Source: an uncultured Alphaproteobacteria bacterium
Lineage (GTDB): Bacteria > Pseudomonadota > Alphaproteobacteria > Micavibrionales > CSBR16-224
Length of the DNA stretch: 64,000 bases
Direction: 5' to 3'
Assembly: GCA_950054485.1 (NCBI GenBank)
Contig: CATLPD010000001.1
Location: 124,001-188,000, forward strand
Part shown: piece after piece, positions 10,247-18,628 of the stretch
Numbering within the stretch: position 1 is the stretch's first letter
Layout: each line of letters begins with the position of its first letter
The notes under the pieces: model-generated
The model's input: the letters and a program-made list of their open reading frames with translations, nothing else
Told to the model about the DNA's origin: nothing
Databases searched by the model: none
Made by a program: the position numbers and the translations under genes

Positions 10247-10369
10247 TTAAGTTCTCCCTTTGCACCAGTCTAAGCATTTCAATTTACAAATCCAGAAAAA
10301 ACGCATCTTATTGTAATTTTATCAATAAATTATAAAAAAAGTGATAATTTAGAAATTTATATGGACATT

Positions 10370-10388
10370 AATTGCGATTTATGCAATT
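10370..10388. promoter_or_regulatory. Candidate operator between the S24-type regulator and 10425
   Basis: The inverted repeat AATTGC-N7-GCAATT lies in the divergent intergenic region, 37 bases before the ATG at 10425. Spacing and symmetry suit a CI-like dimer, but there is only one clear copy. Confidence 0.3.
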
Positions 10389-10424
10389 TATTTATATCTG
10401 CAAAAATAAAACAAAGAGCCGGAT

Positions 10425-10982
10425 ATGCCCACACCTTCAGACACATCCCTGATTAATGCCGTCAACCTCATCGATTGGACAGATTGGAAACCCGTATGGA
10501 CGATTAAACCCGGTAAACGCAAAAAGCAAGTTGCCGTCACACCATATGACTTCCAGGAAAACCATTCCCCTACACGTCGCGCATCGTCAAATGCACGCCA
10601 GCGCATTCTTGATGCACGCCTGTGGAACAAGCTATCTGCTAATCAACAGGATGCGGCCATCCGAATCGAACGTGCCTGCCACCTGCTCAACAAGGGCCTT
10701 GGATTTCGGATATCATCACCACATCGTGAACGCATTTCGGGCAACCGGCCACAGAATATCGATGATTACCAAAACCATTTGACCAATATTTATCTGAAAT
10801 GGGCGCAGGAATGTCAAAAGGAACAGCTGTCCCACGCCGCCTGCATCGATATTCTGGTTTTCGGTAAAAGCTGCAGCGCCGTTGACACTGCCCGCCGTAT
10901 CCGCAAAGGCTGGGCGCGGCAGAATCTGGATGATTGCCTCAATCTTTATTGCAAGTTGAAAGGCTGGCCAGTTGAGAAATAA
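10425..10982 (+). CDS. Hypothetical protein, possibly DUF6456-like
   Basis: This 185-residue basic protein has no signal peptide or membrane segment. The ATG at 10425 follows GAGCCGGA, a usable ribosome site. The C-terminal half (residues about 70-183) is helical, and its arrangement (RIERACHLLNKGLGFR ... CIDILVFGKSCSAVDT ... LDDCLNLYCKLKGW) recalls the DUF6456 domain found in alphaproteobacterial regulators; that resemblance is from memory and weak. It is divergent from the S24-type regulator and may be controlled by it. Confidence 0.65.
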   Translation: MPTPSDTSLINAVNLIDWTDWKPVWTIKPGKRKKQVAVTPYDFQENHSPTRRASSNARQRILDARLWNKLSANQQDAAIRIERACHLLNKGLGFRISSPHRERISGNRPQNIDDYQNHLTNIYLKWAQECQKEQLSHAACIDILVFGKSCSAVDTARRIRKGWARQNLDDCLNLYCKLKGWPVEK

Positions 10983-11089
10983 TACTTGATTTATTTTTCA
11001 TAGGTAATTATCATAATATAAAATTATTCGCGAGAGACTCTGGTATAAATATAAATAAAGAAAATTTAAAAGCTGCGCTTGATAAAGCT

Positions 11090-11536
11090 TTGGCCCGCAA
11101 AAGCAAGATCGAAGGAGAGCGGGAAAGATACTATAACGGTCTTGACCACCCGGATGCCGATTATATACGGCAAGATGTCGGCGATGCTTTTAAAGCACTT
11201 GAATACGCGCTCGATAAAGCCCAGATTTTATCACAGCCTGTTATTATTGATAAAAACCCAAAAGGTAGCGTTCAAATTTCAATCGAGATATGGGGGACAC
11301 AATTCAATTCCCCTATAAAAGTTAGCCTAACTGAGGATAAGCGTTACAGAAATCCGCCCCATGGCCTTATTCATAAAAAACACTCAAGAGAAGAAGTTTT
11401 AAATATCCTCATATCCAAAGCTGCCAGCCAAGGGATAGGCGTTTTGAATGACTTTATCTCCCATTTGGAAAACCTTAAGAAGGAAAGAGGTTGGGACTTT
11501 AATCCCAATGCCCCTGTAAAACCTTTCAAACTTTAA
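11090..11536 (+). CDS. Hypothetical protein, start uncertain or 5' truncated
   Basis: The frame encodes about 148 residues from a TTG at 11090, the only ordinary start codon in it. No ribosome site precedes this TTG. The same frame stays open upstream into the previous gene and still reads like protein just before the TTG (NKENLKAALDKALARKSK), which suggests either an unusual start or loss of the original 5' end. The product is soluble and contains EIWGTQFNSPIKVSL and a helical C-terminus. I recognise no family. It is convergent with the aminotransferase, which ends at the next base. Confidence 0.5.
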   Translation: MARKSKIEGERERYYNGLDHPDADYIRQDVGDAFKALEYALDKAQILSQPVIIDKNPKGSVQISIEIWGTQFNSPIKVSLTEDKRYRNPPHGLIHKKHSREEVLNILISKAASQGIGVLNDFISHLENLKKERGWDFNPNAPVKPFKL

Positions 11537-12907
11537 TTAATCAACCTCGTTCAGCACTTTACGCAGGCGATCGACAATCGTGCCAATTTCGTCTTCGTTG
11601 ACGATAACCGACGGGTACAGCCCCAGTACATCGACGGTATAGCGCATCGTAATGTCCTGTTCAAAGAACATCTTGTTGAATACCTCGGCTGCACGTGATT
11701 TTTGATCGTCTGGGCGATCACCCAAATCAATCTGCACCCCGCCCATTAAACCGCAGGCGCGGACATCAACAACATAGGGCGCATCTTTCAGCGTATGCAG
11801 CGCATCTTCCCAGACAGGGGCAATGGCTTGCGCCTTTTGATACATACCGTCTTCGTCAATTAATTCCTGCGTTGCAAGCGCCGCTGCACAGGATAAAGGA
11901 TGCCCCGAATAGGTATAACCATGCAGGAATTCAATATTGTTTTCGGGTCCTTGCATAAAAGCATCATAAATTTTATCGGATACGAACGTTGCACCCAGCG
12001 GCACCGTCGCATTCGTAATCCCTTTGGCGGATGTTATGATATCGGGCATGACATTGAATTTTTCAGCAGCTGTCGCATAGCCCAAACGTGCCCAAGCGGT
12101 AATCACCTCGTCAAAGATCAGTAAGATATCATGTTTCGTGCATATTTCGCGCAGGCGCTCAAGGTATCCGACTGGCGGCACCAATGTGCCTGTCGACCCC
12201 GCCACAGGTTCCACAATCACACAGGCAATATTCTCGGCGCTATGCAGGTAAATCATATTTTCAAGCTCGTCCGCCAGATGTGCGCCCCATTTGGGCTGGC
12301 CTTTTGAAAAGGCCTGATGGTCCAGATTATGCGTATGCGGCAGGTGATCACAGCCGGGAATCAATGATGACGCATAGTTTTTCCGCATATAGGAAATTCC
12401 GCCCACAGAAATGCCGCCGAAATTCACGCCGTGATAGCTGCGTAAACGGCCAATCATCCGCGTTTTTTCGGACTTGCCGCGCGCACGCCAATAGGCAAGG
12501 GCAATTTTCAGCGCCGTATCGACAGCCTCTGATCCAGAATTACTGAAAAAGACATGATTGATATGCTCGGGCATCGCTTTGCACAAACGGTCTGCGGCCT
12601 CGAACGCGACAGGGGATGAAAATTGAAAATTCGGCGCAAAATCAAGCTGGGCCGCCTGTCTTTGGATCGCCTCGGTAATTTTGGGGTGATTGTGCCCGAA
12701 ATTCGTACAGCCAAAGCCCGAACAGCCATCCAGCATTGTGCGCCCATCATCGGTTTTATAGTACATTCCTTCGGCCGAAACCAACGTGCGCAAACGGTTC
12801 TTCTTGTAATCGCGTTGCGGGGTAAAGGGCATCCAGAACGCCTCCAGTTCCTTTGGAACGTCTTTGTGCTTATTCTTCTTTTTCTTTGCCCCGATGCCAA
12901 AAACCAT
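11537..12907 (-). CDS. Class III PLP-dependent aminotransferase
   Basis: This 456-residue fold-type I aminotransferase is of the omega-amino-acid / acetylornithine / DAPA group. The cofactor-binding Ser-Gly-Ser-Glu (SNSGSEAVDTALK), the Asp of LLIFDEVITAWARLG and the Schiff-base Lys in IITSAKGITNATVPLGA are all present. The loop after the Asp is AWARLG, where most relatives have GFGRLG; substrate choice may differ. A Lys-rich stretch (AKKKKNKHKD) precedes the catalytic domain. It resembles pyruvate-dependent omega-transaminases, but the amino donor cannot be read. It has its own promoter and is divergent from the rhomboid gene. Confidence 0.88.
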   Translation of the reverse strand: MVFGIGAKKKKNKHKDVPKELEAFWMPFTPQRDYKKNRLRTLVSAEGMYYKTDDGRTMLDGCSGFGCTNFGHNHPKITEAIQRQAAQLDFAPNFQFSSPVAFEAADRLCKAMPEHINHVFFSNSGSEAVDTALKIALAYWRARGKSEKTRMIGRLRSYHGVNFGGISVGGISYMRKNYASSLIPGCDHLPHTHNLDHQAFSKGQPKWGAHLADELENMIYLHSAENIACVIVEPVAGSTGTLVPPVGYLERLREICTKHDILLIFDEVITAWARLGYATAAEKFNVMPDIITSAKGITNATVPLGATFVSDKIYDAFMQGPENNIEFLHGYTYSGHPLSCAAALATQELIDEDGMYQKAQAIAPVWEDALHTLKDAPYVVDVRACGLMGGVQIDLGDRPDDQKSRAAEVFNKMFFEQDITMRYTVDVLGLYPSVIVNEDEIGTIVDRLRKVLNEVD

Positions 12908-12938
12908 GATTTTTCCCCTGTAATGTAATAGACTATCC

Positions 12939-12966
12939 AGTATAGCATTATGCGGTACGACTGCAA
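12939..12966 (-). promoter_or_regulatory. Promoter of the aminotransferase gene
   Basis: On the minus strand TTGCAG and TATACT are separated by 16 bases, followed by an AGGGGA ribosome site before the ATG at 12907. Confidence 0.45.
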
Positions 12967-12984
12967 TAGATTGGGATCAAGATC

Positions 12985-13701
12985 ATGACAGACAAAGAAA
13001 AATTAAACGGCGCGTCACAGGGTAATGTACGCGATATTTCGGAAGAGCGCGCCAAACGTCAGAACAAGCCTGAAAAGCCCGAACACGAACCGATTTTGAA
13101 CATCCCGCGTATGGTCAAAATTCTCTGCAGTATTTTTATTGCGATGTTTTTACTGACATATTTTCTGGATGTCGAAACAGCGAACCAAATCTTTCTCTAT
13201 CTCGCCTTTCTACCCAACCTGTACGTCGACCCGTCACAGGGATATGTCTGGCAGCTGCTGACAATGCCCTTTACACATGCATTACTGCATGGCGGGTGGT
13301 TTCATTTATTCATCAACCTTGGCATGATGCTGGCCTTTGGGTCTGCCGTTGAAAAATATATCGGCGGTAAAAAACTGCTGGTCTTTTTCCTGATCACTAC
13401 GGCGATCGGCGGTCTGACACATTTGGCGTTCTATTGGGGGTCGGTCGGGGCGCTAATTGGTGCATCAGGCGGAATCAGCGGCCTGTTCGGTGTTTTGCTG
13501 CGCATATTGCAAGATCGCGGTCAAATGGAACCCGGCTGGCGCGGGTTGATGCCGATTACACTTTTGTGGGTTGGTGTGTCAGTTCTATTTGCCCTCTTTA
13601 CGACAGCGCCCGGCGGCGGATCAATTGCATGGACCGCACATGTCGGCGGCTTTTTATCGGGGCTATTGCTTTATACGCCCGTCATGCGGATGGTAAAATA
13701 A
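12985..13701 (+). CDS. Rhomboid-family intramembrane serine protease
   Basis: Rhomboids cleave transmembrane helices within the bilayer. A hydrophilic N-terminal tail of about 42 residues is followed by six predicted membrane segments. The catalytic Ser lies in IGASGGISG near residue 159 and the catalytic His in TAHVGGFLSG near residue 219. The oxyanion His/Asn motif appears as HLFINLGMM, and the preceding loop has the usual FTHALLHGGWFH. The 238-residue length fits the compact bacterial six-helix form. Its substrate is unknown. It ends one base before the convergent hemY gene. Confidence 0.92.
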   Translation: MTDKEKLNGASQGNVRDISEERAKRQNKPEKPEHEPILNIPRMVKILCSIFIAMFLLTYFLDVETANQIFLYLAFLPNLYVDPSQGYVWQLLTMPFTHALLHGGWFHLFINLGMMLAFGSAVEKYIGGKKLLVFFLITTAIGGLTHLAFYWGSVGALIGASGGISGLFGVLLRILQDRGQMEPGWRGLMPITLLWVGVSVLFALFTTAPGGGSIAWTAHVGGFLSGLLLYTPVMRMVK

Positions 13702-15060
13702 TCAGGCCGATGGCGGCTCGATAAAGCCCGTATTTTCAACATAGGCTGGTCGGTCCGGCAATTGGCGGACCAGCCCATCGGGGCTGCGCCAGTCAATCGT
13801 GTTAAAGCTTTGGCAAGATGGGCACAGCGGGTTCCAATCAATGGCTTTATATCCGCAAGCATTACAGTGCCAATCCGGGCCGGGGCGCGCCTCGGCCGCC
13901 AGTTCCAGCCATTCGCGTGATGTTACATCGTGTCGCCCGTCACGCTGTTCCAGTTCAGCCAGCTGACGGTATGCGCCCGCTGATTTCAGCCAGTCGCGTG
14001 CCTCCTGATAAAAGCCCATCTCCATTGCCGCCTGCCCCATCAGCGCATTACTTTCGGGGCGATAGGTCGCTGTTGAATACAAACGTTTGTACCAACCAAG
14101 TTTATTACTCTTTTTATCATCTTCTGTTTTGCCTTTGGCTTTTGGCGCCAGATCAGCCCACAATTTTGCCAAATCAGGGTGCGGGGCCTGCGGCCAGGCT
14201 TCCTCGATCACTTTGATGGCTTGACGTTTTTTACCACGCTTAACCAGCAGCTTCGCATATAGGGTCGATGCCGGCGTATATCCGACATCAATGCGGTAGG
14301 CTTTTTTCGCAAGGCTGAGGGCTTGGGTTTCAAGGCCTTTTGACAATCCCTGCTGCGCGCGTGCGACCAGCAGACATTGATGGTGCGCATTACCTTTTTC
14401 ACGATCAAACACGCCAAGGCGAATTGCCTTTGTCAGCGTTTTATCCGCTTCAATCCACTGGCAGGCATGTGTTTCGGCATCAAATAGGGCGCGCAATATC
14501 CATTCACGCTTAGGGTGCAGGTTTTCAGCAACGCGCAACAACAACAGCGCCTGTTCCTGATCGTTTTCTTTAATCGCTTCGTTCATCAAACCGCGCAAAC
14601 CAAAGAAAGCGGCATTCTTATCCTCCAGCAAGGTTTCAAATTCAACGCGTGCGCGAGACGGATTATCATTCAATAACGCCGATTGTGCGGCCAGCAAACT
14701 CGCCAGCGGGGCATCCGGAATCAAATCGCTTGCGCGTTTTGCCTGCTTATCAGCGGCTTTGGCATCTCCCGCTGCAACCGCCACAAGGCCCTTTGTCACA
14801 GCCTCGTATCCTTTTTCACGGCTGCGCACCGCATGATACTGACGCATAAAGGCCGGCACATTCACAAGGCCACGCCATAAATGATAAACAACAGCAAAAA
14901 GAACACAGATTGTCAGGCCCACTGCCATTAAAAAGCCGAATGTCGTTTCGAGTAAATATCCGTTCCAGTTGATGACAACCTCGCCCGGGCGCATCGACAG
15001 CCACATGACGATACCGACAAAGATAATAAGCTTAAACAGAAACCATAGGGGTTTTAACAT
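13702..15060 (-). CDS. hemY: HemY-like TPR membrane protein with C-terminal zinc ribbon
   Basis: HemY_N-family proteins are inner-membrane TPR proteins that travel with haem-synthesis genes; their exact role is unsettled. Two membrane segments (about 5-22 and 36-60) are followed by the VNVPAFMRQYHAVRSREKGY region typical of the N-terminal domain and then TPR helices to about residue 380. The C-terminus carries a CxxC...CxxC ribbon (CNACGYKAIDWNPLCPSC). It is the last gene of a hemC-hemD-mitofilin-hemY run and starts 15 bases after the mitofilin-like gene. The name follows the family, not proof of function. Confidence 0.88.
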   Translation of the reverse strand: MLKPLWFLFKLIIFVGIVMWLSMRPGEVVINWNGYLLETTFGFLMAVGLTICVLFAVVYHLWRGLVNVPAFMRQYHAVRSREKGYEAVTKGLVAVAAGDAKAADKQAKRASDLIPDAPLASLLAAQSALLNDNPSRARVEFETLLEDKNAAFFGLRGLMNEAIKENDQEQALLLLRVAENLHPKREWILRALFDAETHACQWIEADKTLTKAIRLGVFDREKGNAHHQCLLVARAQQGLSKGLETQALSLAKKAYRIDVGYTPASTLYAKLLVKRGKKRQAIKVIEEAWPQAPHPDLAKLWADLAPKAKGKTEDDKKSNKLGWYKRLYSTATYRPESNALMGQAAMEMGFYQEARDWLKSAGAYRQLAELEQRDGRHDVTSREWLELAAEARPGPDWHCNACGYKAIDWNPLCPSCQSFNTIDWRSPDGLVRQLPDRPAYVENTGFIEPPSA

Positions 15061-15075
15061 TTATAACATCCTGTA

Positions 15076-16800
15076 TTAAGGGGCCAGACCAGGGTATGTG
15101 CCCTGTATTGCCCCCGGTTTGTTGTTTTGCGGTTGGGACACGACAGCCTTTGACGGCCCCGAAAGGGGACGCAACAATCGAGACATCAGGCTTTGCAAGC
15201 CATCCGTTGAAAGGCTTTGCCCGGACATCAGGCTCTGCATCACATCCATGGTCAGTGCGCGTGTCGCCTGATCGGCGTAAACACGGCTTTGCGCATCTGC
15301 AATCCATGGGGCAGCAACCTTGGCAGATTCCCCTTCCAGTTTTTGCAGCTCGGCAATCGCACCGCTAATATCACCTTGGTCGATTTTCATTTGCGCACGT
15401 ACAACCGTTGCGTCAACCGTATCACTGGTTGAATCATCAACGCGTCTGACAGTCATCATACGGCTGAGGCGTTCCATCGCACGGTTCTGGATGGATGCAT
15501 CTTCGCCGCGCATCTTTGCCATGACAATATCACCCGCAAGGCTTTGAAATTCGCCGCTTAGGTTTTCTTGGGACAAAACCCCCGATTCCGCATAAGGCGC
15601 AAGGCGCTGGATCGAAGCCTGTATTTCAGGATTGTCGTTATTCAAAGATTGCAGTAACTGCAAATCGTTTCTGAAAGAAGTATTTTCACGCCCCAAGCTG
15701 CTGCGCACTTCGTTAAGGGTCAAAAGCATCAAACCTGCCTTCACATCTTCGGCTTTCACATCTTTCATAACCGTTGCCAAAATCGGGTCTTCCTGGCGAA
15801 TAGCGCTGAGGTCTTGCGATGTCAGGTTCCCGCCGTATTGGTTCAGGGTCTGTTGCAAGGCCTGTAAACTGTTTTCCAATGCCTCTGTTCCACCCGGCGT
15901 ATTCATCAATCCGGAAACCTGATTCATCATACTGCCCAGGCCATATAGTTTTTGTTCGGCAAAACTCATTTGCTGTTGCCAATTGCTATTGGCCATATTT
16001 TCAGCCACTTGTTCGGCCGATTGAACCTGTTTCATAATTTCATTTTTAACGCGTTCCAGCTGATCCAATCCTTCATTGATACGTCCGCCGATTGATGAAC
16101 GCTCTTCCTTGATCGTCTCAAGGCGGCGATTCATAGCCGCCATTTCTTTCTGCATCTGTTCATATTCAGCCGCACGTTTTTTCATGCCGTTATATTCGGG
16201 AAGTAAAAGGAATACGCCAACAATCATGATCACGATAAATAGAAACACAAATGTTAAGAGCGAACGCTCCAGAAATTTTTTCTTATGTTGCCATTCGGCT
16301 GCACGCTGTTGACGGCGGTCCAGGCCGGAACGGCGGTCATTAACACGGCGGTCGGGTCCTTTAAAATTCGGATCCTGTTCACGGCGGCGATCGCCCGCAT
16401 TGCGTCGGTCGCTGTAATCACGACGGTCACTTTCAATATCGGGTTGCGCCATAAATTTTGATGATGTTGACGATGCCGGCTTTGGATCGGCATCTGTTTT
16501 TTTATCTATAATCTCCGGCTTTGGTTCGGATTTTTGAGCTGCCATTGGTGTATCCGATTTGGCTTCTGGCGCCTCTGTTTTTTCAGGTTCGGGAGTGTTT
16601 TGCTCTGCCGCATCCAGTGCAATGCCGTCTTCTTTTGCCGCCTGCAAGACTTCAGGTACACGGTTTTCAGGCACAATGCCGCGTTCTTTCCATCCTTGAA
16701 CGGTACTGGCGGCAATGCCGAGGCGGTTCGCCAATGGGCGCAGGCCACCGAACTTTTCAATCACTTCTTCTGCCGGTAATGTTTTATTGTCATCACTCAT
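15076..16800 (-). CDS. Mitofilin/HemX-like membrane protein with N-terminal HTH
   Basis: This 574-residue protein sits where alphaproteobacteria carry a mitofilin-like (COG4223-type) gene in the hem operon. Residues 1-60 form a helix-turn-helix (GGLRPLANRLGIAASTVQGW). An acidic Pro/Ala-rich linker and an Arg-rich stretch with six DRR triplets (about 135-180) come before a single membrane helix (SLLTFVFLFIVIMIVGVFLLL). A coiled coil follows, and then a helical C-terminal domain ending near residue 560. The start used has AAAGG 10 bases upstream, overlapping the hemD stop; a TTG/ATG further upstream (16827) is also open. A DNA-binding-type domain on a membrane-anchored coiled-coil protein is unusual. 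Confidence 0.8.
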   Translation of the reverse strand: MSDDNKTLPAEEVIEKFGGLRPLANRLGIAASTVQGWKERGIVPENRVPEVLQAAKEDGIALDAAEQNTPEPEKTEAPEAKSDTPMAAQKSEPKPEIIDKKTDADPKPASSTSSKFMAQPDIESDRRDYSDRRNAGDRRREQDPNFKGPDRRVNDRRSGLDRRQQRAAEWQHKKKFLERSLLTFVFLFIVIMIVGVFLLLPEYNGMKKRAAEYEQMQKEMAAMNRRLETIKEERSSIGGRINEGLDQLERVKNEIMKQVQSAEQVAENMANSNWQQQMSFAEQKLYGLGSMMNQVSGLMNTPGGTEALENSLQALQQTLNQYGGNLTSQDLSAIRQEDPILATVMKDVKAEDVKAGLMLLTLNEVRSSLGRENTSFRNDLQLLQSLNNDNPEIQASIQRLAPYAESGVLSQENLSGEFQSLAGDIVMAKMRGEDASIQNRAMERLSRMMTVRRVDDSTSDTVDATVVRAQMKIDQGDISGAIAELQKLEGESAKVAAPWIADAQSRVYADQATRALTMDVMQSLMSGQSLSTDGLQSLMSRLLRPLSGPSKAVVSQPQNNKPGAIQGTYPGLAP

Positions 16801-16805
16801 TTTTA

Positions 16806-17528
16806 TCAGCCTTTCAACTCGATACATTTTTTAATCAGACCGTTTTCGGTTTTTTCGTCCGAGACCAGAATTTTTTTCCAGTCTGCAAATTTCAAAGCCT
16901 CTGTCACAGGATCGCTGATGCATATTGCATTCACATCATGCATATGATCCATCACGCCATGCTCTTCCGCCAGCGCGGCAAAAGCCGCCGCCGTACGTTT
17001 CGAAAAAAAGACGACAGATGATATATCACCCGTACGTATCGAGACCAGTGCATCTTCCTGCATACGCGGGGCGCGGTCCATGCGGTAGACCTGAAGGGGG
17101 GCGACAATAAAGCCATCCTCTTTTAAGGTCTCGTAAAAGTTATCCTCAACATGTTCGCCGCAGGGGTGCATCAAACGTGCGCCCGGTTCTGCCTTTTCCA
17201 TGATCAGTTTTGCCAGATCGGCACTGCCGCCCGGCCCGGCTGTCACATTTTCAAAGCCGCGATCTTTTGCTTTTTGCGCCGTTTTCTCCCCGACGCAATA
17301 GGCCGGCATGTCAAAATTGACTTGAAAGGACAGATCACAGAAATATTCAACCGCGCGCGGGCTGGTAAAAATAAAACCGTCTTCAGCATGGCGATCCATA
17401 AAGACGACATTATCGGCACGTACGGGAATCAGCATCGGATCCAACACGCATTCGATTCCGTTTGAAACCAATCTGTCTGCCATTTTCTGTGCAACGTCTG
17501 CGGGCCGTGTAATCAAAACTTTTTTCAA
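16806..17528 (-). CDS. hemD: Uroporphyrinogen-III synthase HemD
   Basis: HemD closes and inverts the D ring of hydroxymethylbilane. The 240-residue length fits. The family is weakly conserved; recognisable parts are KVLITRPADVAQKMADRL at the start, FIFTSPRAVEYF, the AYCVGEKTAQKAKDRGF hinge, and VVFFSKRTAAAFA in the second lobe. The start is TTG with GGGGA 8 bases before it. The assignment is strengthened by the position directly after hemC (82 bases) and directly before the mitofilin-like gene. Confidence 0.9.
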   Translation of the reverse strand: MKKVLITRPADVAQKMADRLVSNGIECVLDPMLIPVRADNVVFMDRHAEDGFIFTSPRAVEYFCDLSFQVNFDMPAYCVGEKTAQKAKDRGFENVTAGPGGSADLAKLIMEKAEPGARLMHPCGEHVEDNFYETLKEDGFIVAPLQVYRMDRAPRMQEDALVSIRTGDISSVVFFSKRTAAAFAALAEEHGVMDHMHDVNAICISDPVTEALKFADWKKILVSDEKTENGLIKKCIELKG

Positions 17529-17610
17529 AATGCAAATCCCCGTTTAAATATGCATATAGATTAACGCGAAGGCGTACGCGTACACAAGGATAATATTACT
17601 GATTTATAAC

Positions 17611-18555
17611 TTAAACAAAGCCCTTGGGCAGACCCTTCAACATCTCGGCGGCCAGATCGGCGCCCATTTTTTGCGCTTGTATTTCGTCCTGTACGCTTGC
17701 CGTGATATCGCATGTTTTTACGTCCGTGCCTTCGAAGTCACTGGCAAAAGCACGCAGGCGCAACTGATCACCGTTCAGTTCCGCATATGCCGCTAACGGA
17801 CTGCGGCACGACCCGCCCATGCCGGCCAACCACGCGCGTTCGGCCTTAACACAGATGCCCGTTTGCAGATCATGAATTTCAGAAAATAAGTCATGCAGAT
17901 CATCGCGGTCTTTTTTGAATTCAATCCCGATCGCACCCTGCCCGACTGCGGGCAGCATTTCAGAAGGCTCCAAAATGGTTTGCATCATATCTTTATACCC
18001 GCCGCGGATCATACCTGCCGCTGCCAGAAAGGTACCATCAACCTCAGCGTGGGCAATTTTCTTCAGGCGCGTGCCGATATTTCCACGAAACGTAACAATG
18101 TTCAGATCGGGCCGTTTCGCCAAAACTATCGCTGCACGGCGTGGGCTGGATGTGCCAATTGTCGCGCCCTCGGGCAGGGCGGTAAAATGACCAACTGTAG
18201 ATGATAAAAATACATCACGCGCATCGGCCCGCGGCAAAAAGCACGGCATCACCATGTCATCATCCAGAATGCCCGGAATATCTTTGGTGGAATGCACCGC
18301 GCAATCAATGATGCCATCGCGCATCGCCTGCTCGTGTTCTGATGCCCACAAGGCCTTGCCGCCATGTTCGACCAAAGACAGGTTATCTTTTTGGGTTTTA
18401 TCACCGTATGTTTCCAAACCCACGATTTCAATCGCGCCATCTGAACACAGTTCAGAATGCGCAGCCTTCAGTGCCGCCACAACCATTTCCGTCTGGATCA
18501 TGGCAAGTGCCGATTTGCGGGTACCAATGCGTAAAGGGGCCTGAAATTTCATCAT
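17611..18555 (-). CDS. hemC: Porphobilinogen deaminase HemC
   Basis: HemC (hydroxymethylbilane synthase) joins four porphobilinogens. The 314-residue protein starts LRIGTRKSALAMIQTEMV, has the active-site region HSTKDIPG, the arginine-rich GTSSPRRAAIV segment, and the dipyrromethane-cofactor Cys in MGGSCRSPLAAYAEL. All are canonical. Two adjacent ATG codons start the frame; the second (18552) is better spaced from the AAAGGGG site. It heads the hem operon and lies 73 bases after the DinG-like helicase gene on the same strand. Confidence 0.97.
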   Translation of the reverse strand: MMKFQAPLRIGTRKSALAMIQTEMVVAALKAAHSELCSDGAIEIVGLETYGDKTQKDNLSLVEHGGKALWASEHEQAMRDGIIDCAVHSTKDIPGILDDDMVMPCFLPRADARDVFLSSTVGHFTALPEGATIGTSSPRRAAIVLAKRPDLNIVTFRGNIGTRLKKIAHAEVDGTFLAAAGMIRGGYKDMMQTILEPSEMLPAVGQGAIGIEFKKDRDDLHDLFSEIHDLQTGICVKAERAWLAGMGGSCRSPLAAYAELNGDQLRLRAFASDFEGTDVKTCDITASVQDEIQAQKMGADLAAEMLKGLPKGFV

Positions 18556-18628
18556 ACCCCTTTGTACAAAAATTCGGATTTAGTTAATAGGATTATTTTG
18601 AAATAAAATAATGTAGGGGTATTGATAT

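Noticed and set aside
11079-11318. ATG-started frame overlapping the 11090 gene
   Set aside because: It is a shorter frame of lower protein-like quality; the 11090 frame continues with sensible composition to its stop next to the aminotransferase.
18554-18622. ATACCCCT...AGGGGTAT inverted repeat before hemC
   Set aside because: The arms are separated by 53 bases and one arm is the hemC ribosome site, so chance is more likely.
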